62,943 bases of DNA from positions 1-62,943 of the forward strand of contig CALUWN010000011.1 of the NCBI GenBank assembly GCA_944324495.1, given 5' to 3'. Positions 51,260 through 60,736 of the stretch are shown in pieces (the stretch's first letter is position 1; each line of letters begins with the position of its first letter). The translations under genes were made by a program, and so were the position numbers. Source of the DNA: an uncultured Mucispirillum sp. (lineage in GTDB: Bacteria > Chrysiogenota > Deferribacteres > Deferribacterales > Mucispirillaceae). Under the pieces are notes generated by a model. The model worked only from the letters and a program-made list of their open reading frames with translations. It was not told the DNA's origin and made no database searches.

Positions 51260-52648
51260 ATGATAAAAAATAATGATTTAGAAATTGCTTCAGGCAATAT
51301 ATATAAAACTTTCTTTAAATTCAGCCTGCCTAATATGGTAGGGCTTATGGCTATGAGCTCCGTTGCATTAGTTGATGCTTATTTTGTAAGCCAGTATGTA
51401 AGCCCTGTGGCTTTTGCTGCTGTTAATATTATTATGCCACTTATTACAATAGTTTTCGGTATTGCTATTATGTTTACTATTGGGGCTGCTGTTCTTGTAG
51501 GGACATATCTTGGTGAAAATAAAATTGTAAAAGCTAGAGCCGTTTTTACAAAAGTGATGATAACTATTTCATCTATATCACTTTTCTTTTCTGTAGTGTG
51601 TTATTTTTTCAGTTATGATGTGGCAAGGCTTTTGCACGCTAATGATGAAATAATGGTGTATGCAAAACCATATCTTGAAATGGTAGCTTTATTTTTCTTA
51701 TTTCAAGCTTTAGAATATTCATTATCTGTTATGATTAGAACAGATGGTAACCCATATCTTGCTTCTATTGCAGTACTTTCAGGGGCTTTATTAAATTTTA
51801 TATTAGACTATATATTTATTGTAAAAATGAATATGGGTATTGAAGGGGCTGCCCTTGGTACAGGCTTATCTTTTATGGTTTCAACTTGTATGCTGCTTTT
51901 TCATTTTATATTAAAAAAAGGCAATCTAAAACTAACGAAATATATAGGCAAATGGAAAGAAATATTTTTTGCAGCATATAATGGCTCTTCAGAGCTTTTT
52001 AGTGAAGCATCTGTTGCTATTATTGCATATCTTTTTAATAAAATAATGGTAGAAAGCCTTGGCACATATGGTGTGGAAGCGTTTGCTGTGATAAATATCT
52101 CCCTGTGGGCTGTTAATATGCTCTGCTATGCTATTGGGGATTCTTTAGTGCCACTGCTTTCCATAAACTATGGGGCAGGTTATTATGACCGTATTAAAAA
52201 AATATTAACTCTTTCAAGAATTTCAGTACTATTTATTGGTGGATTAGCATTTTTATTATTTACATTTATTCCAGAAATAATAGTATCATTATTATTAGAT
52301 AAAAAAAATAAAGAAGCATTTGAAATTGCTCTTGTATTTGCAGATTATACAAAATATGCATTTTTATTCCTTGGGCTGAATATCGTATTTAGTTCATCAT
52401 TTACAGCTATACAAAAACCGTTTCATTCAATAGTTGTTGCTGCCTTACGAGGCTTAATTTTACCTGTAATTTGTATATACTTTCTGCCTTTTATTTTAAA
52501 TGAAACAGGGCTATATATGGCAATATCTGTGGCAGAATTTACAACTATAATACTGGCATATTATTTATGGAAAAATACAAAAGTTATAAGGGATATTAAT
52601 ACTAATCTTGTAAATTATAAGCAAGTGTGCTACTATGAAGAAAAATAA
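51260..52648 (+). CDS. MATE-family multidrug/sodium antiporter, second of pair
   Basis: 462 residues, twelve membrane helices, clearly paralogous to the preceding gene ('FFKFSLPNMVGLMAMSSVALVDAYFVSQYV' matches the same region). Most MATE proteins work alone, so a tandem pair could mean heterodimer-like cooperation or divergence of substrate after duplication. The extra C-terminal tail of about 25 residues ('KNTKVIRDINTNLVNYKQVCYYEEK') is cytoplasmic and not seen in the first protein. glgA starts 17 bases later with a strong GGAGG, so readthrough is plausible. Confidence 0.9.
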   Translation: MIKNNDLEIASGNIYKTFFKFSLPNMVGLMAMSSVALVDAYFVSQYVSPVAFAAVNIIMPLITIVFGIAIMFTIGAAVLVGTYLGENKIVKARAVFTKVMITISSISLFFSVVCYFFSYDVARLLHANDEIMVYAKPYLEMVALFFLFQALEYSLSVMIRTDGNPYLASIAVLSGALLNFILDYIFIVKMNMGIEGAALGTGLSFMVSTCMLLFHFILKKGNLKLTKYIGKWKEIFFAAYNGSSELFSEASVAIIAYLFNKIMVESLGTYGVEAFAVINISLWAVNMLCYAIGDSLVPLLSINYGAGYYDRIKKILTLSRISVLFIGGLAFLLFTFIPEIIVSLLLDKKNKEAFEIALVFADYTKYAFLFLGLNIVFSSSFTAIQKPFHSIVVAALRGLILPVICIYFLPFILNETGLYMAISVAEFTTIILAYYLWKNTKVIRDINTNLVNYKQVCYYEEK

Positions 52649-52665
52649 TATGTTCGGAGGGGTAA

Positions 52666-54126
52666 ATGAGCAAGATAAAAGTATTGTTTGTTGCAAGCGA
52701 AATAGCACCATATGCTAAAACTGGTGGTTTGGCAGATGTATCTTCTGCTCTTCCTATTGCATTAAAAGAAAAAGGTATTGATGTTATATCTGTTATGCCT
52801 TTATACTCTAAAGTTAATAGAGAAAAATATAAACTTAAAAAAGTAATGGATTCTGCCTGCTGCCATATGGGTAACTGCGAAGAATGGTACAGTGTTTACC
52901 ATACCACAGAACCTTTTGGCAACGACGTATATTTCATAGAGTTTAACAAATATTTTGACAGGCCCGGTATTTATCACGACAGCGGCGGCGAATATGGTGA
53001 TAATCCATACAGGTACGCATTTTTCTGCCGTGCTGCTATGCAGCTTGCAAAAGATTTAGAATTTCAGCCAGATATAATACACACTAACGACTGGCAGACT
53101 GCCTTTATCCCATACTATATAAAATGTGGTGAAGATGCTTTCTTTTGGGGCACTCGCTCTGTGATTACAATACATAATATTGGCTATCAAGGTAATTTTG
53201 ATACTTCTGTATTAGATTATGCAAAAATTTATCCTAATGATTTTAATGCTGGTGCATTTGAATCTTTTGGAAGGCTTAATATCTTAAAAGGTGGGCTTGC
53301 TTTTGCTGATAAAATTACAACAGTAAGCCCAACTTACGCTAGAGAGATAATGGGCCCTATTGGCTCATGTGGGCTTCATGACTTACTTAGAAGCCGTTCA
53401 GCTGATTTATGTGGTATATTAAACGGTATTGATACAAATGTTTGGAACCCAGAAGTAGATACTTTAATTCCAAAACAGTATAACATAAAAACATATAAAG
53501 CAGGTAAAAAAGCAAATAAAAAAGCACTGCAAAAAATGTTTGACTTAAATGACGCTCCAAATGTGCCACTTTTTGCATTTATTGGGCGTTTTGCTTCCCA
53601 AAAAGGCTTAGGGCTTTTAGCTGGTGCTGTGGAACGTGCTGTAAACTCTATGGTATGCCAAGTGGTAATTTTAGGCTCAGGAGATGAAGATGCTCAATGG
53701 TATTTTGGCGGGCTTCCTGCAAGATATTCGGGCAGAATTGGTGCATATATTGGTTATGATGAGCCACGCTCCCATTTAATTGAAGCAGGGGCTGATTTCT
53801 TCCTTATGCCTTCATTATATGAGCCATGCGGCTTAAACCAGTTATACAGCCAAGTATATGGCACCCTTCCTGTAGTTAGGGCAACTGGCGGGCTTGATGA
53901 TACTATTGAACAGTATGATGAATATAACGGCACAGGTACAGGCTTTAAGTTTTATGATATTGACCCACACGCTTTATATAACACTATGGGCTGGGCAGTA
54001 TCCACTTATTTTGACAGACCAAAACATATGGAAAATATGATAAAACAAGCTATGAAAAAAGATTATTCTTGGTCAGTTTCTGCAGAACTTTATATTGGTA
54101 TATATAAAGAACTCTGTGCAAAATAA
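52666..54126 (+). CDS. glgA: Glycogen synthase (ADP-glucose type)
   Basis: 486 residues, GT5 family. It transfers glucose from ADP-glucose to growing alpha-1,4-glucan. 'YAKTGGLADVSSALP' at the N-terminus is the ADP-glucose-binding KTGGL motif. 'IHTNDWQTAFIPYY' and 'ITIHNIGYQGNFD' are conserved. The C-terminal 'PSLYEPCGLNQLYSQVYGTLPVVRATGGLDDTI' includes the catalytic Glu and the EPCGL loop. A GGAGG site precedes the ATG. No other glycogen genes are here. A hairpin terminator follows it. Confidence 0.96.
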   Translation: MSKIKVLFVASEIAPYAKTGGLADVSSALPIALKEKGIDVISVMPLYSKVNREKYKLKKVMDSACCHMGNCEEWYSVYHTTEPFGNDVYFIEFNKYFDRPGIYHDSGGEYGDNPYRYAFFCRAAMQLAKDLEFQPDIIHTNDWQTAFIPYYIKCGEDAFFWGTRSVITIHNIGYQGNFDTSVLDYAKIYPNDFNAGAFESFGRLNILKGGLAFADKITTVSPTYAREIMGPIGSCGLHDLLRSRSADLCGILNGIDTNVWNPEVDTLIPKQYNIKTYKAGKKANKKALQKMFDLNDAPNVPLFAFIGRFASQKGLGLLAGAVERAVNSMVCQVVILGSGDEDAQWYFGGLPARYSGRIGAYIGYDEPRSHLIEAGADFFLMPSLYEPCGLNQLYSQVYGTLPVVRATGGLDDTIEQYDEYNGTGTGFKFYDIDPHALYNTMGWAVSTYFDRPKHMENMIKQAMKKDYSWSVSAELYIGIYKELCAK

Positions 54127-54134
54127 ATTTTATT

Positions 54135-54161
54135 TTTTGGGGCGTTATGCCCCAAAATTTA
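54135..54161 (+). terminator. Intrinsic terminator after glgA
   Basis: TTTTGGGGC (54135-54143) and GCCCCAAAA (54149-54157) are perfect nine-base arms with a five-base loop, followed by TTTAT. It is symmetrical in A/T and could act in both directions. Confidence 0.8.
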
Positions 54162-54191
54162 TGATTATGATAGTATTACTTTGGAGTAGAT

Positions 54192-56549
54192 ATGCTATTT
54201 AAAAGCAACGGTAAATTTATAGATAATGTTACAGATAGTTTTAACAGGTTTGGGCTGCAGACAAAACTTTCTGAAAAAGGCTCATCCAAAAACACTCAGA
54301 AATTTGAAATGTATGACAGCATACATGATTCTGCCTATGTGGCAGTAGCTGTTGAAAAGCCTGTTGGCAAAATGGCTGCAAAAGAATGGAATAATATTAT
54401 TGAAAATGATTTACTGCCTACTTTAGTTAATGAAAATAATATATCATCCTCCCCAGCTTCAGCGTTAATTGTGCCTTCAAAAGATATTGATGTTGTAGAA
54501 AAAATGCTTATTGATAAAGGGTTTTCACCATCTATCTATCAACTTTTCCCCGGCTATGTGGTAGCAGGTATTAATAAAAAAGATACTGCAAAACTTATTA
54601 ATGACTATATGGCAAAAAAAGATGCTGAAAAAGTACAGGAAAAAAAGGAAGAAATTAAAGAAGAAGTCAAAAATGAAGATATACCTTTAAAAAAAGAGCC
54701 TGTTAAAAAAGAAGATAATAAAACAGATATTGAAAAGAAAAAGGCAGATACATTAAACTCACTTTCAAATATAGAAAATAAAAAACCAAATAAAGTAGAA
54801 AACAAAAAGAAAGCAGAACTAGATAATACACCAAATATTAAACCAAAAACAAATTCATCCTTAGCTAAAAAGCTGGCTGCTGCTGCCCTTTTAGGAACTG
54901 CTATTGGTGCAGGAGCTGTTGCTGCTCCAGAAATTAGGTCACAAATTAATGATTATTTAACACCAAAAGAAGAAAAAATAGAAAAAGAAGTGTTGGAAAA
55001 AGCAGCTGAAAAATATTTTGACGGAATAAAAAATGGGTTTAGTGAAGATGATGAACTTTTAAAAATAATATCAGAAAACCCAAATTTAGCTCAAGAATAT
55101 ATTAATGAGCTTGCAAATACTCCAGTGCAGACATCTGCTTTAAAAAACAGTGCAGCAAGTGAAGATTTACTGAGAGAAAAAGCAAATTCTGATAATGAAT
55201 CAATTAGGGCAGCAGTTGCTCAAAACCCTAATACTCCAGAAGATGTGCTTGAAAAATTATATAAAGATAAATCTAATAACGTATTAAAAGCACTGGCTAA
55301 AAACCCGTCCATTACTCCAGAAATGATGGATAACCTTAGTAACTATACAGGGCTTCACAGCGATATGATGGAAAACCCTGCCCTAACCCCTGAATTAATG
55401 CGAAAAATTACAGCAGGCAAAAATAGAGACTGCGAATTTAATAAAAAATATATGTCAAACCCTTGTATCAGCACTGAAGAACTTTTATATAATTTGAATA
55501 ACCCAGATGAATGTGTGCGTGAAGGTATTGCATTAAACCCTAATGCACCAGCAGAAGCAATAGAAAAATTATCCAAAGATAATAACCCTATTGTAAAAAA
55601 CGCTGCATTTAAACATAAAAATATGCCTGTAGAAAAACTGAACTCTCTTTTTCCTGAAAACTGGGTGCCAGAATATAATGATACAATAAAAGAATCAGAG
55701 CGAGTAGCAGCTTTGGAAAACCCAAATATCAGCCCAGAAATACGTAAAAAAGCAGTATTTATGGACCCTAAAAAATATGGAAAAGCTGTAGCTGCTAATA
55801 AATCTGTAAGCCCAGAATTAATTAATAGAATGAAAAATATGGCTCAAGGTAAAAAGGGCGTAAATATGCTTTTGTATAAGGCAAAAAATATAAAAAATGA
55901 CCCAAAACAGTTATCAAATATTAAAGAGCAAATGGATAAAAATAATGAAACCATTGATAAGCCTGTTAGAAGGTTAATGAATAAGCAGTTTGTTGAAAAT
56001 GTTTATGACCCTTATGAATTAATAGAAGATATGCGAAGGCTGCCTTCTAAAAATAAAAAATTTAACTTGAAAAAAAATAATAAAGACACTATGACTACAG
56101 ATAATAGTGCAAATGGTGGTGTTAATAATGGTAGAAATGGTGCTGTAGAAAATATTACTCCGCAGACTGATGCACCCTCATCTATTTTAGATAAAAACGG
56201 TAACGCACCAGATAGATTTGCTGCTATGCCGCTGCCACCACTTGAAAAAGGTGCAGTTTCATATAACCCTGATGCTGAAAAGCAGGCGTTAAAAACTGCT
56301 GATGATATAATTGATAGTATTATGAGCGACAGCCTGCCTGATATTGAAAAATCTATTCAATCTGGCAATTATATTAAAAATAACGGCACCACCAGCAATA
56401 ATGCAGGCGGAAATAATAATGGTGGCTTAGGTGGTGGTGGATTATCAAGCTATGGAAAAAGCATAAACCCTAATGCCATAAGCGAAAATGATAAAAAAAT
56501 TTATGAAAAAGCCTGTAGAAAGATTGACCAATTGCATAAGATGTTCTAA
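54192..56549 (+). CDS. Large hypothetical protein with LRV-like repeats and hydrophobic segment
   Basis: 785 residues, no signal peptide. A globular N-terminal domain (1-135) is followed by a highly charged Lys/Glu linker (140-222), then a hydrophobic Ala/Gly-rich segment (224-246) that could be a membrane helix. Residues 290-545 contain degenerate helical repeats of the leucine-rich-repeat-variant type, with recurrent 'NPN-x-[ST]PE-x-[LM]-x-x-L' (for example 'AVAQNPNTPEDVLEKLYKDK' and 'GIALNPNAPAEAIEKLSKDN'). The tail is Asn/Gly-rich and disordered, ending in a short helix. Proteins with LRV repeats are thought to bind protein or nucleic acid partners. I cannot assign a function. A partner gene follows 26 bases later. 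Confidence 0.7.
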   Translation: MLFKSNGKFIDNVTDSFNRFGLQTKLSEKGSSKNTQKFEMYDSIHDSAYVAVAVEKPVGKMAAKEWNNIIENDLLPTLVNENNISSSPASALIVPSKDIDVVEKMLIDKGFSPSIYQLFPGYVVAGINKKDTAKLINDYMAKKDAEKVQEKKEEIKEEVKNEDIPLKKEPVKKEDNKTDIEKKKADTLNSLSNIENKKPNKVENKKKAELDNTPNIKPKTNSSLAKKLAAAALLGTAIGAGAVAAPEIRSQINDYLTPKEEKIEKEVLEKAAEKYFDGIKNGFSEDDELLKIISENPNLAQEYINELANTPVQTSALKNSAASEDLLREKANSDNESIRAAVAQNPNTPEDVLEKLYKDKSNNVLKALAKNPSITPEMMDNLSNYTGLHSDMMENPALTPELMRKITAGKNRDCEFNKKYMSNPCISTEELLYNLNNPDECVREGIALNPNAPAEAIEKLSKDNNPIVKNAAFKHKNMPVEKLNSLFPENWVPEYNDTIKESERVAALENPNISPEIRKKAVFMDPKKYGKAVAANKSVSPELINRMKNMAQGKKGVNMLLYKAKNIKNDPKQLSNIKEQMDKNNETIDKPVRRLMNKQFVENVYDPYELIEDMRRLPSKNKKFNLKKNNKDTMTTDNSANGGVNNGRNGAVENITPQTDAPSSILDKNGNAPDRFAAMPLPPLEKGAVSYNPDAEKQALKTADDIIDSIMSDSLPDIEKSIQSGNYIKNNGTTSNNAGGNNNGGLGGGGLSSYGKSINPNAISENDKKIYEKACRKIDQLHKMF

Positions 56550-56575
56550 TATATCTTGTGGGTAAGGATATATAA

Positions 56576-57136
56576 ATGGAAAATAAAGAAGTAGATACAA
56601 AACATGACTTTATAAAGACTATAGCTTCCACCATGCGTTATATGGGGCTTAAAATCCTTTTAAGTGGAGTAGATTACTCTTCACCACTGCCGCTCATTGT
56701 GGCAGTTTATCCTGATAAAGAAAAATATTATTTAATTGAGCCCATAAGCCTTGAATGTTTTGGTGAAGAAAGCCCAAGATTATATAAAGATGATGAGCAT
56801 AAAGATGTACGCAGGTACTGCCGTGAACTTTTTAAAGATGACCATGAAAAAGCTGCTGTTTTAGCTACTGTATTATGTGATATGTCTGCAGGGGTTGAAA
56901 TGTTTACATATAAACTTGTAGGCACACATGAGCTTATTTCCATGGCAAAATATGCCTGCCTTGCTGTACCTTGCAATTTAGAAGATAAAACCTGTGAAGC
57001 CCTGCATTATTTAAAGCTGGAGCATAGAACATTAAATGTGTTAGATAAATTTACTTTAGTATTAATAGATAAAGCACAAACTGTAAAACTGCCAGAAATA
57101 AAAAAGTTTATTAAGTTTATACTTAATAATAGATAA
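56576..57136 (+). CDS. Hypothetical cytoplasmic protein, partner of the LRV-like gene
   Basis: 186 residues, mixed alpha/beta and soluble. 'PLPLIVAVYPDKEKYYLIEPI' and 'LVGTHELISMAKYACLAVPCNLEDK' look like beta-alpha units. There are six Cys but no metal-binding spacing. Not recognised. It lies 26 bases after the LRV-like gene with a GGTAAGGA-type site, so it is cotranscribed with it and may act with it. The following gene is on the other strand. Confidence 0.6.
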   Translation: MENKEVDTKHDFIKTIASTMRYMGLKILLSGVDYSSPLPLIVAVYPDKEKYYLIEPISLECFGEESPRLYKDDEHKDVRRYCRELFKDDHEKAAVLATVLCDMSAGVEMFTYKLVGTHELISMAKYACLAVPCNLEDKTCEALHYLKLEHRTLNVLDKFTLVLIDKAQTVKLPEIKKFIKFILNNR

Positions 57137-57218
57137 GCTATTAAATTTGAATTTTTCATACCATTTATTAAAGGTGATAGGAAAGATTATAAATAAAAAC
57201 AAAAATTTTTTCATATAT

Positions 57219-58985
57219 TTAAAATGCTTCCGGCTTTTCTGCCATATATGCTTTTTCATCCATTGAGTGGAACTTTTTCAATTCTTCTGCTAAATATATT
57301 TTTGCCTGAGATTTTAAGCTTTCATCATTCATAATCAAATGTATATAGTTTTGCCCAACAGGAGAAACCCAGCTATCCACCGTTAATATTTTGCTGTCAA
57401 GGCTGTTTACTGCCTTTGCTGCTGCCTGCCATAAAATACGTTTTTTACTGTTAATATCAGTAACAGATGAAAGTGATTCAGCTTTCACAATGGATTCTAA
57501 GGCAGTACGCACCATATTATTTTTTAATAATAATTTAGCATTTAATAAAGCATCCTGCTCCGTAGAGCCATTACCTACTGAGTTATTTTTTGGAAGATTT
57601 TTTCTATTTGCCACCCAGTTTGGTATTTTTGATGCCATTAAATCTTCAATATCTTTTACCTTTGGCTCATTTGGGTTTGATGCTTCATCTGGGTCTTTAA
57701 TATTTGGGTTATGCTCTGCAAATTTTACATTAGGAGTATTTGCAACTGGCTTTACATCAGGTACTGATAAATTACCACCTGAAAAAGAAATCTGCGGTAT
57801 ATTTACCTGCTTTGGCTCTGCTACTTCTTTAACATCTTGAATATGCACTTCTGCCACATTATCCATTTCTACTTTATCAATATTTAAGTTATTTGGTGCA
57901 TATACCCCTGCAACCATAGCAGCAATAGGGGCACACACTCTATCCTTATTATATTCTGGCTTTTCCACAGTTGAATTGGCAGCTGCTGCTATAAATGAAG
58001 CTGAAATATTTGTACCATACTGGGTATCTGGTGAAAAGAAGTTTACAACACCAAGGCTGTCTACTGCCATTGTGCCTATATGGATATTCTTAGTTAAATC
58101 ATATATTCTAATATAGTTTAAACCGCTGAAAGCTGCAAAATTTGCACCATCGCTTTTTATAATTGTGCCATTTGCTCCGTCAAGAGATAGTACTTCCCTC
58201 ATTACAGGGTAATCATATACCTTAAACCCGTAATCTGTCATCACTTGTAATCTGCTTGAATAAGTTTCTATAAATGCTGATAATATTTTACCATTTAATA
58301 ATTTTTCAGATACAGCATCATCTTTTGAAATATAATATAACCCTTTTGGTGATACGGCTAAAAATTTTCCTGTTTTTTCATCGTATATAATAGAGGAAAT
58401 AGAAAAATCAACTGATAAATTTTTTTGCAGTTTACCAGCAAATGACCATACAGAGATTTTACCATTTCTTTCAAATACAAATAATGAATTTGTTTCAGTA
58501 TCTGGGTATAATGCACTTACTCCACCAGAAAATTCTTTAGAAAAAAGCTTTGTAAGCCCTTCTTTTTTAAACTGGTATAGTGCAACTGTTAAACCGTCGC
58601 TTGCTGCAACAAATTCACCCATATCAGACTGGCTTATAACATATACACTTCTAATAAAATCATCAAAACTTTTTACCAGTTTCCCATCCTGCAGATTATA
58701 AACAAAAAGCCCTTTACCACCAAGTAAAGCATATGCTGAAATATATTCTGATACTGCAAAAGTTCTAATATCTTCAGGTATGGAAATACTTTCAAAAGGG
58801 CTGCAGCTGCGTAAATCTATGGGTATAAGTTTTTTATTATTATTCACATCAGCTAGTAATACTAACTTTGCTTCTAAAGATATAAACTCACCACCCATTA
58901 TTCTTGAAGCAGCATTAGGCGTAGAAAATGGTGTAATTAATAATAAAAAGCTAGCCGTTATTTTGAATATATTTTTCAAAAACAT
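57219..58985 (-). CDS. Secreted beta-propeller-like hypothetical protein
   Basis: 588 residues with a signal peptide (cleavage near 'STPNAA', about residue 25). Residues 30-330 show repeated strand patterns of the quinoprotein/WD40-like propeller type ('SVYVISQSDMGEFVAASDGLTVALYQF', 'GVSALYPDTETNSLFVFERNGKISVWSF'). A Pro/Asn/Val-rich linker (about 370-460) and a helical C-terminal domain of about 130 residues follow. It probably works in the periplasm or on the cell surface. It overlaps the YqiA-like gene by 35 bases and belongs to the minus-strand operon starting at larB. Confidence 0.65.
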   Translation of the reverse strand: MFLKNIFKITASFLLLITPFSTPNAASRIMGGEFISLEAKLVLLADVNNNKKLIPIDLRSCSPFESISIPEDIRTFAVSEYISAYALLGGKGLFVYNLQDGKLVKSFDDFIRSVYVISQSDMGEFVAASDGLTVALYQFKKEGLTKLFSKEFSGGVSALYPDTETNSLFVFERNGKISVWSFAGKLQKNLSVDFSISSIIYDEKTGKFLAVSPKGLYYISKDDAVSEKLLNGKILSAFIETYSSRLQVMTDYGFKVYDYPVMREVLSLDGANGTIIKSDGANFAAFSGLNYIRIYDLTKNIHIGTMAVDSLGVVNFFSPDTQYGTNISASFIAAAANSTVEKPEYNKDRVCAPIAAMVAGVYAPNNLNIDKVEMDNVAEVHIQDVKEVAEPKQVNIPQISFSGGNLSVPDVKPVANTPNVKFAEHNPNIKDPDEASNPNEPKVKDIEDLMASKIPNWVANRKNLPKNNSVGNGSTEQDALLNAKLLLKNNMVRTALESIVKAESLSSVTDINSKKRILWQAAAKAVNSLDSKILTVDSWVSPVGQNYIHLIMNDESLKSQAKIYLAEELKKFHSMDEKAYMAEKPEAF

Positions 58986-59499
58986 CTTTAAACCCTATAA
59001 ATTGGTGGTCAAAAGCAATACTTTTATCAAATTTTTTATATTCTTTTACACCCTTATAAAAATAAGGCTTTGTTAAAACATCATGGTTTATAAGGCTGTC
59101 ATCTGTAACCCATACAGATGTTTTATCAGCTTCATAGTGTTCATAAGCATATAAAGATAATTTTTGCGCCATAACAACTGCATTTACATCAATATTATCA
59201 GTAACTTTTGGTATTATAACTATAGGGACAAGGGCTGGGTTTAAAAGTATAACATTACATTTTGCACGAGATGCCACATATAATGAAAAAAGCCCGCCTA
59301 ATGAGCTTCCCACAATACAAACTTCTTCTTTTGATGATGATATTTCATCACATAAACTGTCAAATAAATCAGATATTTCTTCTGCTGATAAATTAAAATC
59401 AGGGACAGATACATTATCATGCCCTAAAATCTGCCTCATAGCATTGGCTTTTTCCGCCATTGGTGAGCTTTTATAACCATGAAAATAATAATACTTCAT
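58951..59499 (-). CDS. YqiA/UPF0227-like alpha/beta hydrolase
   Basis: 182 residues. 'MKYYYFHGYKSSP' holds the oxyanion-hole stretch typical of this family, 'VGSSLGGLFSLYVA' the nucleophile Ser, and 'NPALVP' follows the next strand. The Asp and the last His ('IAFDHQFIGFK') complete the triad. YqiA acts as an esterase on short acyl substrates in E. coli; the physiological substrate is unknown. It lies 7 bases after the amidohydrolase gene, inside the larB operon. Confidence 0.85.
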   Translation of the reverse strand: MKYYYFHGYKSSPMAEKANAMRQILGHDNVSVPDFNLSAEEISDLFDSLCDEISSSKEEVCIVGSSLGGLFSLYVASRAKCNVILLNPALVPIVIIPKVTDNIDVNAVVMAQKLSLYAYEHYEADKTSVWVTDDSLINHDVLTKPYFYKGVKEYKKFDKSIAFDHQFIGFKDVFEKYIQNNG

Positions 59500-59506
59500 A
59501 TTCTTC

Positions 59507-60733
59507 CTATCTTGATAATTTTAATAGTGCATCATGCAGCACTAAAGCACCCTTTTCTATATCTTCATCTAAAATTGTTTCATTTGCATGGTGGCTGATG
59601 CCACTTACATTTCGTACAAATATCATACCGCACTCTGTAATTTCTGCCATATTCATAGTATCATGGCCTGCCCCACTAATTGTATGAATATAAGGGATTT
59701 TTAATTCTTTACATGAAAGCTCTATGGTATCTGTAACAATATTATTTAAAGCACACGGCTTTTCAGAGCTAAGCAGCTCAATTTCAGATGAGGCTTTATA
59801 ACGCAGAGCAATTTTTGAAGATTCAGACCTAATAAGCCCAAAAAGTTCTTCAATAGTTTTTGCGTGTATGCCCCTAATATCCACATACATTACAGCAGTA
59901 CCCGGCACTACATTCATAGCATTAGGGTATATATCAATTTTTCCAACTGTTGCTATTGCCTGCCTTTCATCATAGGCAAGAGAAATATTGCGGATAGCAA
60001 GTATAAGCTCACTTGCAATAACTAAAGCATCCTTTCTATCCCTCATAGCTGTAGAGCCAGAATGGGCAGCTTCCCCAAAAATAGTAACACGCACACGCAG
60101 TGGTGCTGCAATACCGTCTACAACCGCAACAGGTACATTAGCATTAGTTAATGTTTTACTTTGGTCAATGTGAAGCTCAAGGAAATATTTATACCTGTCC
60201 TTTTCCACCACACTTTTATTTATATAATAAAAATTATAGCCTGCATCTTTCATAGCCTGCACAAGTGATATGCCTTCGTTATCTTTACTTTGCTCCCACT
60301 GTACAAAATTTTCCAGCTTTCCTGCTATAATTTTTGAACCCATGGTAGAATGACCAAACCTACTTGATTCTTCTGCTTGGAAAACAATTAGTTCTAATGG
60401 GTGGCTGATTTTTTCTTTTTTCTCTTTAATTGTTTTTATGGCCGCAAGGCTTGAAATAACGCCAAGTGTACCGTCATACCTGCCGCCGTCTGGTACTGTA
60501 TCTATATGAGAGCCTGTGGCTACAATTTGGTTATGGCTGCCGTTATTATAAAGAGCAAATATATTACCAAAAGTATCTTCCCTATACTCTAGACCTATTT
60601 TGTCAATAAGATGTTTTAAAAACTCACGGGCTTTCATATCATTTTCAGAAAAAGCAAGCCTGTTTTGACCGTGTATTGTGCCACCAATGGATGAAATTTT
60701 ATCTAACTGTTCAAAAATCCACGATGTATTCAT
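59507..60733 (-). CDS. M20-family amidohydrolase (allantoate/N-carbamoyl amino acid type)
   Basis: 408 residues with a dinuclear zinc site: 'GSHIDTVPDGGRYDG' (His and bridging Asp), 'QAEESSRFG' (catalytic Glu pair), 'LELHIDQSKTL' and the late 'SGAGHDTMN'. It belongs to the hydantoinase/carbamoylase group, which includes AllC (allantoate amidohydrolase), beta-ureidopropionase and N-carbamoyl-L-amino acid hydrolases. Which substrate is used cannot be read from sequence; no allantoinase or dihydropyrimidinase gene is present. A dimerisation domain is inserted at about 215-330. Three bases separate it from larB, so it is translated from the same mRNA. Confidence 0.87.
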   Translation of the reverse strand: MNTSWIFEQLDKISSIGGTIHGQNRLAFSENDMKAREFLKHLIDKIGLEYREDTFGNIFALYNNGSHNQIVATGSHIDTVPDGGRYDGTLGVISSLAAIKTIKEKKEKISHPLELIVFQAEESSRFGHSTMGSKIIAGKLENFVQWEQSKDNEGISLVQAMKDAGYNFYYINKSVVEKDRYKYFLELHIDQSKTLTNANVPVAVVDGIAAPLRVRVTIFGEAAHSGSTAMRDRKDALVIASELILAIRNISLAYDERQAIATVGKIDIYPNAMNVVPGTAVMYVDIRGIHAKTIEELFGLIRSESSKIALRYKASSEIELLSSEKPCALNNIVTDTIELSCKELKIPYIHTISGAGHDTMNMAEITECGMIFVRNVSGISHHANETILDEDIEKGALVLHDALLKLSR

Positions 60734-60736
60734 ATG

